64,000 nt of DNA from Combretum micranthum (Eukaryota; Streptophyta; Magnoliopsida; Myrtales; Combretaceae), in assembly GCA_024138025.1 (NCBI GenBank), contig JAMXBD010001596.1, forward strand, positions 1 to 64,000, written 5' to 3'. The notes beneath the pieces were generated by a model. The model was not told the origin of the DNA. It made no database searches and saw nothing but the letters and a program-made list of their open reading frames with translations. The translations under genes were made by a program, and so were the position numbers. Below, one piece after another: positions 44,599 through 57,043 of the stretch. Position 1 is the first letter of the stretch. Every line of letters begins with the position of its first letter.

Positions 44599-45493
44599 AT
44601 GGAGAGTTACCGTATGAGACTTAGGGTATTATGTGAAGAGTTTGCTTTGGCTGGACAACTTAAGACCATCTGAGAAATGTTTCTGATCTGGAAGAAAGGA
44701 TTGTTGACTACAAAGTGGAAAGGAATAGTACAGACCATCATAACTGTCTTTTAGGGAAGAATGGTCGGAAATAGAGATGATCTATGCTGTCGAGTGAATC
44801 GCTGCTATAACCGGAGATCGACCGATGCTAAGGGAGGCAACATTTTATCCTTAGGGATGATGGAAACCGAACTTTCCCTAATTTCCGAACTTAGAATCCA
44901 ATTGGACCAGTGCTCGTGTACACGCGCGATGATTTAATAGGTCACCTAGAATGGATTAAAATTGATATCAACAACGCTTTCCACCGGCACGGAGTTTACC
45001 AGGAATTTCTATGACCACCAACGGAAGTATCCACTGAGCCACCAACCTTCACAAGAATTCAACTAAGAAGGAATGAGGTTCTACGTCTAAGTAAGAGTGG
45101 AACAGTGATAAGAGAAGAGGGAATGAGGGAAGCAAGTGAAGAGTCTGAGGAAGATCTGGATGAAGGCCAATAGGAAGAACCAAAACAAGAAACGAGAAGC
45201 CAGCCCGCTCCTGGAAATGATGAACCCTGGAATAACGAGGATCCATAGGAATAATCTGCTATCCAGAAAAGTAGCAGGCTCGGAGGAGATAGGAGACAAA
45301 CTCAACCATGGACATGCATGGCACCCCACCAACGACAAATGTCAATGATAGCGAGGAAGCTGGAGAGGATGTTACCTGGAAGACTATTCATGATATAATG
45401 CCGGATCTGGCTGAAGCCGAACTGGCTAACATACATGAAAGGTCGAGGGAAGTAGCCAGAAAGAGGAAGAAATATTTTCAAATGAGGAAAAGA
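44541..45493 (+). pseudogene. Element X extra ORF upstream of gag, main part
   Basis: The coding match starts before the ATG, with LDEARLQAKNFKKGPFEA, then MESYRMRLRVLCEEFALAG at 44599. It continues in several frames with EMFLIWKKG, HLEWIKIDINNAFHRHGVYQ, a Glu-rich stretch (EASEESEEDLDE), and in frame 45308-45553 IPDLAEAEL-like PDLAEAELANIHERSREVA and ARKRKKYF. Stops and frameshifts are frequent. The reconstructed order acidic middle, then basic helix, is common to W and Y. No known domain. A solo LTR (TSD AAAGA) cuts it at 45493, and the last part lies at 48772-48902. Confidence 0.6.
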
Positions 45494-48400
45494 TGTCACG
45501 CCCCAAAGGGTACCCTAAAGTGGCAGTCCGCCACATATAATATCAAGGCTTAAGAATGGCTACCTTAGTCATGCGAAAGCCTTAGTATTATATGTAAGGC
45601 GTCTAACACGGTAATAGGAGACGCTTTTGGGAAGCATAGTTTAAGCAAGTAAAGATAAACATACAAGAATTCAGAAATAAAGTATATCATATCATAAATA
45701 ACCAAAGATCTGTTACATAATTTCTTAGGGCATACCCCCGCTAATTCCAAGGATCGAGATAAACTTCATAACCTCCAAAATTAAAGATTTCAAAGGAATT
45801 CTAATCTAAGTCTTCGAGTAGATTTCCTCCAAAAGCTTCAACATAAAATGTATACGGACACGGGATGGCCTCGGGCTCAACATAGGTGTCCTGAGAATAC
45901 AAATATCTATATAGGTGTAAGCTTATGGACTTAGTGAGTAAATCCCAAAATTCATACTCGAGTAAAATTTATCAATCCAGTTTATTATTCAAACATATGA
46001 AATGCAACAACCACGTGAGCATACAAGACATATGACTTTCCGGGAATCATATGTGAATGAATTTACACCCTTCATTCGGGGTTGGGATTCAGGCCAATTA
46101 CAGCCACAACTTTTAAAAACACTTTTATATATCTTATCGGCTCCTATACGCCATCAAAACTCGTAGTTATTACAGGCTCCTACTATCCACCAATTTTGTA
46201 GTTCTTACTGGCTCCTACTCGCCACTTACATGATATACCGGTTATGTCTACCACCCTATTATACACTTGTCCCACCAATTGTATAGTAGTGAATGCAATG
46301 TGACTCAACATTAAAGTGCATGAATAATTTCTTTAATTAGAGTCTAGTAGTAGTTACATTTAACTTCTTTCAAGTGATCAATCAATTTCAAACATTTCAA
46401 GATATTAATTCACATACAACTTTATTACAAACAAATCGAGTTTCGATATACTTAGTATTCTTTCAACGTATTATCATACACTTTCTTTTGATTTTTCTTA
46501 AATTCTAGTGCAACTAATTCTACAAGCACAATCAAAAGTATGAAAAATAACGGGAATAAACTCACTCGGCCATGATGACACCGTTCTTGAATCGGATGGG
46601 TCGTTCGGAAATTCCACTTAATCGTAGTAATCCTCGGGATACGGACAATCCTCCTCGTGATTATCTAATCAAGAAGAATACCCAAAATGAGTATTTCATG
46701 AAATTCTATCCTTGAAGATTCTAATCTTTTCTTAAAATCGTAGTAAAATCGTATAAGGGGAAATTCCAATTTAAAATGGCCATAACTTGCTCATTTTAAC
46801 TCGGAATTTCGCGTATAATATATCGTTTTCTACCTACTCGAAACGATCTACGCATTTCTAAGCTTTTTTTCCATAAAACTAAGTCGTTTGGGTTCCGAAA
46901 AGACGGCGACCAGATTTTCCACGAATTTTGCAAACACTTGTTTTCTTCTTTGTAAACAAAGCTCTTTTGAAAAGATAAATATTTCAATTATTTTGTAAAC
47001 TTTTGAAAGGTATATATATATATATATTTGTAATGACTCATAACATATGTATGAAGTAAATGAAATTATCTCAACTTGTAAAAAGTAAGGTTTTTAAAAG
47101 TCTTTGAACTCGAGATTCTATTTTATTTTTTGAAAGATCTTTTAGTTATTAAGATGAATATTCTATTTCTAAATGGAATCTCTTGTAATTACTTTAATTT
47201 CTTAGAGTGTGGTTTTATTTTCTAAACTTGGATTTCAAAAGTAGCAAAATGACATTTTTATTTCTTGTAATGATTCCGAAAGAATTTCTATTTTTTGATA
47301 AAAGATAAGTTTTCATAAAACCTTTTGTTTATGTAAGAAAATCATTCCTATGCATGTTCATGGGTTTTTAGAAATCCGTTTTCTATATTTATTTCCTTAG
47401 AAAGAATCTTTAATTCAAGAAAACATTTTCTCATTTATTTTTGTTGAGACAAAAACATTATGTTCATGCATGAATATGAATCATAACTATATAAAGGAAC
47501 ATAATAACTTGAAAGTTTAAATAATAAAGTAAATCAAGTATTGGGACCTTAGCTTCATCAAGGTACCCCGGGACTAAGAAAAGACTAGTCCCGAAAAGAA
47601 AAGAAAGAGAAATTGTTTTGACTTGATGAGGACAAGTCTAAGACTAGAATGACTAGTCTTAAAATCAACTTGAAATTAAATAAATTGCAATGAAGTAAAT
47701 AAATTGCATGAAAGATAAATAAATTGTAAGACAATGAGCTTATATGCTCTAAATAATATATATAGTTATATAGATATATTAGATAGTAAAGAACATAAAG
47801 GAAATATAAAGAAACATAAAGGAATTGATGTTATGAACAAAAACAAAGTATGAACCTATTGTTGCTTTCTTAACCTTTATGGTTTTAGAAAACACACACT
47901 AAGTTCATACTAAGTAGATGAACATGAAGAATTCTTGAGAATTTTCTTACCTAAAGAAGCTAAACTAAGAAGACTTCTCTTGAGAGAATTTGGAGAGAAA
48001 TTTTTGTAGAGTAACTTTAGAGAAGAAGTGGTGTGAAAGAAGTGAAGGTATGAGGGGGTATTTATAGGAAAATGTGGGAGATAAATTGTGTTAATTAAAT
48101 AATTGGAAATTAAAACAAATTGAGCATGGGAGAGAGATGGCCGGCGCCATTTGTGTGTGTATGGGGAGGAGAGAAATTTATTTTTTTGTTATTTTGTTAA
48201 TTAAAAGTAAGAAATGAAAGATGTGAAGTTGTATTGGAAATGAAAATGTGTAAGAAATAGGTGTATAGGTTGTAAGAATAGGTTGTAAGAAAAAGTAGAG
48301 ATAGATGAATAGTGTAGAATAGTAGAAAATAGTGTAATGTAAAAGTAGACATGACAATTAAATACCGGTAGTAAGAAAATACGCGTATAAAAGAGATATC

Positions 48401-48766
48401 TGATATTTTTAGCTACCGAAAAATTACGAAATTGATATTTTTGGAAATTTTATATTTTTACGAGTCTAACGGTATACTCGGAATATTTTTCCTATTCCGG
48501 GCTTCCGGACACATTTTTCAAGAACTGTGTCCGTTCGGGTTTGAAGGACATCCGAATTTCGCGAAACTGAAACTTTTATAAAACCTATGGTTATTACGAA
48601 CTATTCGAGCTAATTATCCAAACTTCGTTTTTCAAGGCTTGAGAAAACGGCAATGCCGGACTTAAGCGGTTACGGTAAACTAGTGTTTGGTTGACTCTGG
48701 AAATCCGGTTGACTTCTGTTTAAGGTTTAAACTATACTTCGGATCCAAAAATTTCGGGGATTTACA
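45494..48766 (-). mobile_element. Solo LTR, minus orientation, TSD AAAGA
   Basis: 3,273 bp, + strand TGTCACGCCCC to GGGGATTTACA, flanked by AAAGA at 45489-45493 and 48767-48771. It is close to the LTR at 4054-7372, and the minus-strand TATAAATA (48059-48066) and stem-loop (47640-47660) are both present. A TA-repeat lies near 47012-47028. No interior. Confidence 0.93.
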
Positions 48767-48771
48767 AAAGA

Positions 48772-48902
48772 AACCCGGGATTGTCCAACAGAAACCCTGG
48801 AGACGCACCCGACAGATGAAGGAAGGAGGAGAGAAACCAAGCGTATCCCTTTTAAGTCTAGCTAAGGATTTTTGTAATCGAAGATTAGAGCAACGATCCT
48901 AG
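48772..48902 (+). pseudogene. Element X extra ORF, C-terminal end
   Basis: Resumes after the solo LTR with PGIVQQKPWRRTRQMKEGG, which is similar at nucleotide level to the Y sequence at 57000-57050 ('gtccagcagtaaccctggagatgcacc'). The extra-ORF homology ends here, and an AT-rich spacer with no ORF follows to 49163. Confidence 0.5.
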
Positions 48903-49163
48903 TCTATCTTTTTTCGGAAAGGTGTTTTGTTGTTTTCTTTGTGATTGTTGTAAATGACTTTGTTTCTATTTTAATTTCCATGTAAGGGTCTCGCACCCGC
49001 TATGTTAATTTTTAATGAATTTTATTTCTTATTTCAGTAAGCTATTTATGCAAGTAAGTTTCCGTGATCTTTGCAAATTTCTGTCAAAGATTTAACTAAG
49101 ATATCAAAATAATAAACCTAACTTAGAAAAATTTAAAACAACCAAAGTAGAAAAGGACGCAGG

Positions 49164-50413
49164 ATGGAGCAAATTACCTCCAATCAACCGAAAATTGGAG
49201 CAGAACAGCCTGCCCCACAAGCAGCCGTTGCACCACAAATAGACTTGCATGCTACAATAGGAAATCTAACCCAAGTGCTAGAAGCAATTAGGCAGAACAT
49301 GCCTGCACCTACACCTGAACCCACACCAGCACCAGCGCCTATACCAACTCTGCCGCAACAGCAAGTGTCTATTGAAGCATCTGTGCAAAGGAGCATGCAC
49401 TTTCAAGATGTATTGTTACCTCCACCCCCACCGTTAAGGCCGTACAAAAGCTCGTTGCCCGATTTTAACCGAAGTAACCATTATTTTGATGGATCTTACA
49501 ATAAGCCAGATGAGGCTGAGGATTGGCTTGCTTAGATCGAAAGGTCTTTTGATACATACGAGGCCCCGCATTGCCTACAAATCAAGTATGGGACATTCAT
49601 GCTTCGTCTGAATACTAGAATATGGTGGGAATCAAAGAAAAGAGAGCTAATGACCCCAATCACTTGGGAAATTTTCAGATATGAATTCTTGAAAAATTAA
49701 TTCTCGAGGAGCTTACGAGTGAGGTATAGTGCAAACTTCTTACAAATTGCTCAGAAAGAAAGGACTATTGAACAGTATGAGGTTGAGTTTAGTAGATTAC
49801 TGCAATATGCCCCTGACTCCTACAAGTACAACGAGGAATTAAAAAGACAAGTCTTCTTAGGAGGATTGGACGAATATCTGAGAATGAGGTTAGAAGAATT
49901 CAACATCATAAGTTATCGAGAATTGGTAGAAAGAGCTCGAATTGTAGAAGGAGCAAGGGAAAGGAAAGAAAGAATAGAAGAAAGAAAAGTCCAATCTTTA
50001 GGAGAAAGTTTTATGATGGATCCAGTTCCACACCCCCACAAAAGAGATTCAAGTTCTCCAACAACTATAAGAACAAAGTTAACAATGGGACGTTCATGCC
50101 TAAAAACATCAATTGCTGAAAGTGCAATGGAGTACACTACCACAAGAAGTGCCCTCAGTTGTTTGGGAAGTGCTTCTTCTGTGGAGACGTAAACCATAAG
50201 ATACAAGAATGTCCAAAGAAGGCAAGCAATACTTTCTACGTTTGTAAGCAAGTAGGGCATTTCACCAATGAATGTCCACAGAGGAGATATGTTTTGACAA
50301 GATCTTTTGGAGGAGCTGTTCCTATAAGGACCGGGAATGGAAAAGGAAGTAGAAGTGGAAGCAAGTCAGGATATACTACTTCAACATTCAGAGTCTACAA
50401 CCTAGAAGGCTGA
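49164..50413 (+). pseudogene. gag: Element X gag
   Basis: It starts at ATG 49164 (MEQITSNQPKIGAEQ), then a Pro-rich N-terminus (PAPTPEPTPAPAPIPT), FDGSYNKPDEAEDWLA and the gag core (IWWESKKRELMTPITWEIF, RSLRVRYSANFLQIAQKE, EQYEVEFSRLLQYAPDSY). The frame is constant to 50192 but has two in-frame stops (after DWLA and after EFLKN). A shift near 50060-50160 leads to the nucleocapsid: CFFCGDVNHKIQEC (complete CCHC) and YVCKQVGHFTNEC (first Cys lost). A third knuckle-like block, KCNGVHYHKKC, lies just before. The three-knuckle nucleocapsid is shared with Y. Confidence 0.85.
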
Positions 50414-51150
50414 TGGATAAGTGAGGAGATGGATGAAGAGGAAGGAGACTTAGCTGCGTTGGACTGCAGTGAAGACTACAGTTGTGACCTGGGAAATGGT
50501 AAGCCTAGAACCTTTCTCGTTGTTTATTCTTATGTTCTAGCCATGCAAGAATTTAAAGCTTTATAGATAAGTAGATGGATGAATAGAAGTAGTAATCCCC
50601 TTGTTAGATACGCAGGAAGCGTACAATTAGGATGCCTGAATGCTTTTGCTCTTTTGATTCCGGAGCAACACATTCTTTCATCTAGTTTAGCTAAGAAGTT
50701 TAAGTTACCAATAACAACAACAACTTCCGGCTTTAAGATCAAAAACTCCACAGGAAGTGTTGTTGTAACCCAAGAAGTGTTGAAGGATCGTCTAATAAAG
50801 ATACAAGGACATCTATCCACTTATAACTTCATAATGATGGAATTAAGTAAATATGAAGTAATCTTTTGTATGAGATGGTTATCTTTAAAGCCACAATAAA
50901 ATTGTTGCATGAAGAGCATAAAATTCGTGGAACAAGAAGGAAGGAAGATAATGTTCGATTTCAAGGAAAGAGGAGTTATATTCGTTCGAGTTACTGAGGG
51001 AAGCTCCATAGGAAAATGGATAACTACCTTGATGACTCGGAAGAAGATAAAGAGAAACCTATCTTGGAAGATATTCTATTGTCAATAAGTTTTCAGATGA
51101 TTTTCCAGATGAATTGCCTCGATCATCTCCAAAGAAAGAGGTCGATTTCG
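50414..51150 (+). pseudogene. pol: Element X protease region
   Basis: Near 50640-50680 the active-site bases are present but in a shifted frame: one frame reads FDSGATHSF, the other continues LAKKFKLPITTTTSGFKI and KDRLIKIQGHLSTYNFIMM to YEVIFCMRW (canonical YDVILGMDW). A single indel explains it. The protease would mature Gag-Pol in the particle. Later sequence to 51150 is degenerate linker with VRVTEGSSIGKW-like frames. Confidence 0.75.
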
Positions 51151-51750
51151 AAATTAAACTAACGGCCAATACGGAACCAATTTCTAAGGTACTATATCAA
51201 ATGGCCCAATGAAATTAAAAAGAGTTGAAGAAACATCTATAAGAGCTTTTGGATCAAGGTTTTATAAGACCCAATATGTCATCATAGAGTGCACCAGTTT
51301 TGTTTAGAAAAAGGGATGGATCCATGATATTATGTATTAATTATCAAAAGTTGAATAAAGTCACAATCAAGAATAAATACCCGCTCCCTAGGATTGATGA
51401 TCTCTTTGACCAACTACAAAGAGCAATTGTATTTTCTCGATTTAATTTAAGGTTAAGGTACCATCAATTAAGGATCAAATCAAAAGATGATTCGGAAGAT
51501 TGCTTTTTGAACTCGTTATGGACACTATGAGTTTCTCGTAATGCTTTTTGGATTGACCAACGTACCAGCCGCTTTGATGGATTTGATGAACTAAGTATAT
51601 AAGCCTCTATTGGATAAGTGAGTAATTGTCTTTATTGATGATATCTTGGTCTATTCTAAGATAAAGGAACTAAACATGAGGAAAATGAGATGGCTAGAAT
51701 TCATCAAAGACTATGATCTCAAGACCAATTATTGACTTAGGAGATTTAAA
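51151..51750 (+). pseudogene. pol: Element X reverse transcriptase, lacking thumb and RNase H
   Basis: Frames give [47 protein letters not shown], then (shifted) the [12 protein letters not shown] catalytic box near 51635-51655. Directly afterwards the sequence reads KELNMRKMRWLEFIKDYD, which normally follows RNase H. About 600 bases coding the RT thumb and RNase H are therefore missing. W keeps this region (18756-19178, 23684-23911). Y has the same junction, so the loss predates both insertions. Confidence 0.8.
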
Positions 51751-52381
51751 ACATCGTTGCAAACGTGTTAAGCCATAAGAGTCATGGAGAAATTGCTGCC
51801 TTGCTCACAAATCAGAAGGAATCGATAAAAGGATTTGAAAAGCTGAGTATTGAAATTATGAGACAAAGTGTATAAGTGGAGATAATTAATCTAGTATTGA
51901 AACCAACCTTGATAGAAAGAATTAAAGAAACTCAATGATGAGAAGATACAAAGGATAAAGAGGATAATACAATAAGAAAAGTTTACTAATTTCATGATCA
52001 ACGATTATGATGTCGTGAGAATGAAAGGACAACCTTGTGTGCCTAAGGATAAGGAAATAAGAAAGGAAATTATGAGCAAAACTCATAACTCAGAATATAC
52101 GGTACATCGAGGAGGAACCAAAATCTACCAAGAATTTCAAGGATCATCATTGGTGGGATGGGATAAAACAAAGATATAGTCAATTATGCGATGAAGTGCC
52201 CAATCTAACAATAAGGGAATATAGAGCACCAAAACCTGATAGGATTGATAAAACCTTTGCGGAAATCTGAGTGGAAATGGGATCAAATTTCCATGGATTT
52301 TGTTTGTGGATTACCAAAAATACCGATCGGAAGTGATACCATTAGTGTCATAAATGATCGATTAACTAAGTTGGCTCACTT
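51751..52381 (+). pseudogene. pol: Element X integrase N-terminal half
   Basis: Contains SHKSHGEIAAL, then CVPKDKEIRKEIMSKTHNSEY (integrase zinc-finger His region), MKCPI and DQISMDFVCGLPK (first catalytic Asp), then INDRLTKLAHF, where element Y inserts (CACTT at 52377-52381 just before TGTAAAC). The rest of X's integrase, chromodomain and 3' LTR should lie right of the window after Y. Several stops. Confidence 0.8.
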
Positions 52382-53097
52382 TGTAAACCTCCAAAGTTTT
52401 GGAATTGGTTTAGCTTAAACCCTAATATGAAAGTAAACCGAAAACCCTAAAGTCACAAAACCCTAGTTAGACGTTATGGTTTAATCCGGCAATCCCGAAT
52501 GAGCAACCCTGAAAAAGTAAGTAAGAGTTTAGTATGTAGAATAATTCGTAATTACCTAAGGAAGCTTAAAAAGATCAGATTAGTAAAACCACGAATTGTT
52601 TTAAACCCGAATGGATATAGTTCTTGAAAAACGTATCTTAGGGCTCGGAATAGTAAAAATATTTCAAATATACCATTAAACTAGTAAAAATATAAGGTTT
52701 TTCAAAAATATTAGTTTTATAATTTTTTGGTAAGTAAAAATAACGGATATTGCTATTATACGCGTATTTTTTTACTACCGGTACTTTATTAGTCATATCT
52801 ACTTTACATTACACTATTCATTACTATTCTACACTATTCTTTTCTCTCTACTTTTTCTAACACCTACTCTTACAATACCATAACCTATAACCTTTACTTT
52901 TTACCTTTCCTATAATTTTATTTCACATCTACCTTACTTATTACTTCATTTATTCAACAAAAATATAAAAAAAATAAAACTCCTTCTCTCTGTTACTCCC
53001 ATGGTTGGCACCCCTTGTCCCTCTCCCTCTCAATTTTGTTTTTTTTTCTTTTTATTTAAATCACTCAATAATCACTCCACATTTTCATATAAATACC

Positions 53098-53105
53098 CCC
53101 CTCTT
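53098..53105 (+). promoter_or_regulatory. Element Y 5' LTR TATA box
   Basis: TATAAATA in TTCATATAAATACCCC; matching box in the 3' LTR at 61939-61946. Confidence 0.7.
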
Positions 53106-53482
53106 CTTTCACTTCTTTCACACAATTACTACCCACAAATTTACTACCAAATCTCTCTCAAATTTTCCTCTCAATACTCTCTCCAAATGCTCTCTCAAAA
53201 CTATCTCAAAAATCCTCTCAAAGTTATCTCAAACCACCTTCTACATACACAAAACCCATAACCACATAATACTTCAAAAACCTTCTTTAGGTAAATTTTT
53301 CTTTACATATTCTTTTTCTCATGTCATGTAACTTTACATAATCATGGTGTGAGTTTCCAAAAAACTAAATATTATGGAAGCTACACTATGTTCATGTGTT
53401 GTTCTTGTTCATGAATATCTATTTATGTTTATGTTGTTATTTTACTTTGTTCATATTATTATTATATCTAAGTATTATTATG

Positions 53483-53505
53483 CATATATATATATATATA
53501 TATAT
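53483..53505. repeat. (AT)n microsatellite in Y 5' LTR
   Basis: About eleven TA units just before the palindrome GAGCATATAAGCTC. Confidence 0.9.
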
Positions 53506-53603
53506 TCTTTTGAGCATATAAGCTCATTTGCAATTTATTTATTTCCATGCAAAGTAATTTATTTATTTCTTTCATTGTAATTTATTTATTTCTTGTTGTT
53601 TTA

Positions 53604-53622
53604 AGACTAGTCTCTAGTCTTA
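53604..53622 (+). other. Conserved stem-loop in Y 5' LTR leader
   Basis: AAGACTAG-TCT-CTAGTCTT, identical to element X, in the predicted transcribed leader about 500 bases after the TATA box. Confidence 0.6.
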
Positions 53623-55877
53623 GACCTATCCTTATCAAGTCAAAATAATTTTTCTTTCTTTTATTTTATTTTTCTTTTGGGATTAGTTTACTTCTTAGTC
53701 TCGGGAGCCTTGAAAAAGTTAAGACTCCCAATACTTGACTTTATTTATTATTTATGCTATTTTTGCTTGTTATTATTTCTCATAATCATGTCCATTAAGA
53801 TCGTTGTCCAATTTTTCAAAGCTCCAATTATACTTGATAAAAATGAGATTTTATCACCTAAAGAATAGTTTTACATATTAAACCTATGGTTTAACCAAAG
53901 TAAAATTCTTTTCCAAAGCTTTAGGAAGAACTCACTACAATTTTAAAAGCTACTTTGTTTTGAAAAGCTTTTTATATTACTTTATTTTCTTAAAAAGAAG
54001 ATGACTTTGATACTAAAATAATTTTCATAATATAAGGATATCCCTTGAAACAAAAATAAGAGTTTCTAAAACCAAGATTTTTCAAATAAATAGTCAAAGA
54101 AAACAAATAGGAAAAAGTAGCACTAATATTGAGAATTTAGAAAAGAAGAAATTTATTCAAAAAGTCATTTAGAAAAATAGTAAGACAAACATAAAGCCTT
54201 TCTTTGAAAAAAAAAAAGGAATCAAAATATTCATTTTAAAGGATTTACAAAACGAATTTCTTGTAAACTATAGTTTTCTAAACTCTTAATTAAACATTGT
54301 TTTACCAAGAAACATGATTGGACAACAAACACTTGAACATGGATAAAATATGAGCTAAGTATCTATGAAAAAGGAAATTTTCAATAGATAACTAAGTATT
54401 TATCAAACAAATTTTGAATGATTTAAAGTTTGAAACAAAATTGTTTTTGGGATAGAAAAATTCGTGATGAATCTGATCACCACTGTTTCGGGGCCTAAAT
54501 GGTCTAGTTTCATAAAAATAATTTTAGAAATGGATAGATCTTTTCAAGTAAGTAGAAATTGGTATATTATATGCGCGATTCTGAGTTAAAATGACCAAGT
54601 TATGGCCATTTTAAATTGGAATTCTCCTTTATACGAACTTTGACGTTCTCATGACATTGTTTTATGAAAATTCAAGAAAGCCATCAAGAAATACTCATTT
54701 TGGGTATTTTCCTTGACTAGGTGATCCCGAGGAAGGATACCCATACCCAAAGACTATTTCGACTAAGTGAATTGGGGGAGCAACTCATCCATTTAGAGAA
54801 TTATCAACATGACATCGTGAGTTTATTTCCTTGAAATGCTTTCCTTGATTGTGCTTCTAGTCTAGTCACATTAGAATTAAGAAAAGACAAATGGTTATGT
54901 ATGCAATAAAATTTGTTGAAAGAATCCTAAGAATATCGAGGACAGAATTGATTAATTGTTTGTTTTAGTATAACATTTGATTTGTATGAAACTCTATGAT
55001 CACCTTAAATTTGATAATAATGATGCTATGATATCATAAATAAATTGATTCATGCATACCACGAAATGAGTCACATTGCATTGGGTTATTATCCTTAGGT
55101 GAGAAGGATGGTAGCTCATGTCGAAAGCAATATCGGCGAGTGATTGAAAGCGATTGCTTGGCAACATGGAATTAAATGCTTGGCGGAAAGTCCGAAAGAC
55201 TCAATTTAAGTAGACTTAATATGCATGGCGATATTGATCGAAAGCATAAATCTTTTTAACTAAAACTACTTATTTTGAGGTTACGTATCACCAAACCCCG
55301 AATAGATGGCATAAATCCATTCAACATATAGTTCCCGGAAAACTATATGCCTTATTTGCCCACGTGTATGTTGCATTTCATTTCTTTGCTTAAATAATTT
55401 GTTTGAATTCTATTACACAAGAAGTTATTTATGGAAATAGTTCTCACTAAGCCTATTAGCTTATACCCCTATAGATATCTCTTGTAGTTTACCTATTTGT
55501 GGCTGAGGCCACAAGGACCCTGCAGCAAGGTACTTTCCTTTTGATTAAGGAATTTCTAGATAAAGCTTTAGTATTGGATGAGATATAGACTTCATAGAAA
55601 TATTCTTGTAATAGATTATAGTTATTTGTGACTGAGGAATGCCCCTAAGATTTGTAAGACTGTTGTTTTAAACAAATAAATATTATAAATCCTCTTTTCT
55701 TAAAGTGTTATTATATCTTCTTATGTTTTATAATTCCATGTATGGTCCTCTAAAATTATGAGAGCACGCCTTACACTTAATATCAAAGCTTCTGGGAATG
55801 ACTAAGGTTGTTATACTTAAGCTTTAATATTGAGCGTGGCGGATTGTTACGTTTAAGGTACCCTTTGGGGTGGGACA

Positions 55878-56030
55878 GTTTAAGTTGGTATCAGAGCATG
55901 GTTAAGAATCTAGGAATCATAATTATAGAATTGGACTTAAGAAGAAATAAGTCAGGATAGAAATAAAAAAGACTTAGATAAGATAGAATAGGTAGAATAA
56001 GTTCTCTGACTTCTCTCTCTTTTGCATAGA
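55878..56030 (+). other. Element Y primer site and leader
   Basis: GTTTAAGTTGGTATCAGAGC is the best preserved primer site of the three Tekay-like elements. The leader ends with CTCTCTTTTGCATAG, a splice-acceptor-like tract. Confidence 0.8.
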
Positions 56031-57043
56031 TTACCTTAGACGAGGTCCGCCTGCAGGCTAAGAATTTCAGAAAAGGACCCTTCAAAAACTTGGAGAATTA
56101 TCAACTGAGACTTAGGGTGTTGTGCGAAGAGTTTACTTTGGCTAGATAACCTAAGACTATTCGAGAGATGTTTCTGATTTGGAAAAGAGGAATGATGCAA
56201 ACAGAGTGGATATGAATAGTACAGACTATCCATAATTGTCCCATAGGGAAGAAAATGTCCGAGTTAGATATGATTTACGCTGTGGAACGAATTGCCACCA
56301 TAGCTAGAGACCAACCAATGTTGCAAGAAGCAACGTTCGTCCTTAGAGGAGGTGGAGGTTGAACTTTGCCTGACTTCCGAACTTGGATAAGAATTGGACC
56401 AGTGTTCGTGTACGCACATGACAATTTGATGGATCACCTAGAATGGATGAAAGCTGATCTCAATAAAGTCTTCCACCGGCATGGAGTTTACCAAGAAGTT
56501 CTACGACCATCAACTGAAGTGTCCACTGAGCTACCAACCTTCATAGGAGTCCAACTAAGAAGGAATAAGGTTCTGCGTCTAAGCAGGGATAGGACGGTGA
56601 TAAGAGAGGAGCCGATGCAAGAAGCAAGTGAAGATTCTGAAGAAGAATCCGAGGAAGATCCGGATGAAGACCATGAAAGAGGACCAAGACGAGAAGCAGG
56701 AAACCAGACCGCTACTGGAGTCGATGAGCCCTAGAACAGCGAAGAAGCAAGAATCATCCGCTATCTGGAGGAACAGCAGGGTCGAAGAAGATGGGAAGCA
56801 AACCGAACCATGGATACGGACAATACCTCACCAAATGAGAACGATAGCATGCAGGCTGAAGGGGCTGTTACTTGAAGAACCATTCATGACATTGTGCCGG
56901 AACTGACTGAAGCAGAACTGACCAATATACATGAAAGGTTGAGGGAAGCAGCCAGAAAGAGGAAGAAATATTTTGAACAATTTATAAGGAAGCGAAACTC
57001 AGGGTCGTCCAGCAGTAACCCTGGAGATGCACCGGAAGAATGA
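56031..57043 (+). pseudogene. Element Y extra ORF upstream of gag (best preserved copy)
   Basis: It reads LDEVRLQAKNFRKGPFKN, LENYQLRLRVLCEEFTLAR, a stop, PKTIREMFLIWKRG, another stop, MIYAVERIATIARDQPMLQE, a third stop, then an open stretch from PDFRTWIRIGPVFVYAHDNL (56366). That stretch runs through HLEWMKADLNKVFHRHGVYQ and STELPTFIGVQLRR to the acidic DSEEESEEDPDEDHERG (56734). After a stop it gives LTEAELTNIHERLREAARKR and RKKYFEQFIRKRN, ending at 57043. Order: N-terminal helical part, acidic middle, basic C-terminus, about 335 codons. All three stops are single substitutions. I recognise no family and find no capsid motif or zinc finger. Confidence 0.65.

Larger units (their letters stand above)
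52382..55877 (+). mobile_element. Element Y 5' LTR
   Basis: 3,496 bp, TGTAAACCTCC to GGGGTGGGACA, with TATAAATA at 53098-53105, stem-loop at 53604-53622, (AT)n at 53483-53505 and GAGCATATAAGCTC at 53511-53525. It is roughly 90% or more identical by eye to the start of the 3' LTR at 61230. Long ORFs in it (53001-53331, 53374-53580, 53677-53868) are LTR translations without family. Confidence 0.92.

Noticed and set aside
53001..53331. Two overlapping ORFs conserved again at 61853
   Set aside because: They lie at the LTR TATA box and C/T-rich start region; the repeats reflect LTR identity, and the frames differ between copies by indels.
52382..55877. Reading X-LTR-Y as a shared-LTR tandem like the array at 23901-38777
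   Set aside because: X's interior stops in the middle of its integrase, without purine tract, exactly at an intact LTR start; nesting of Y into X explains this better.
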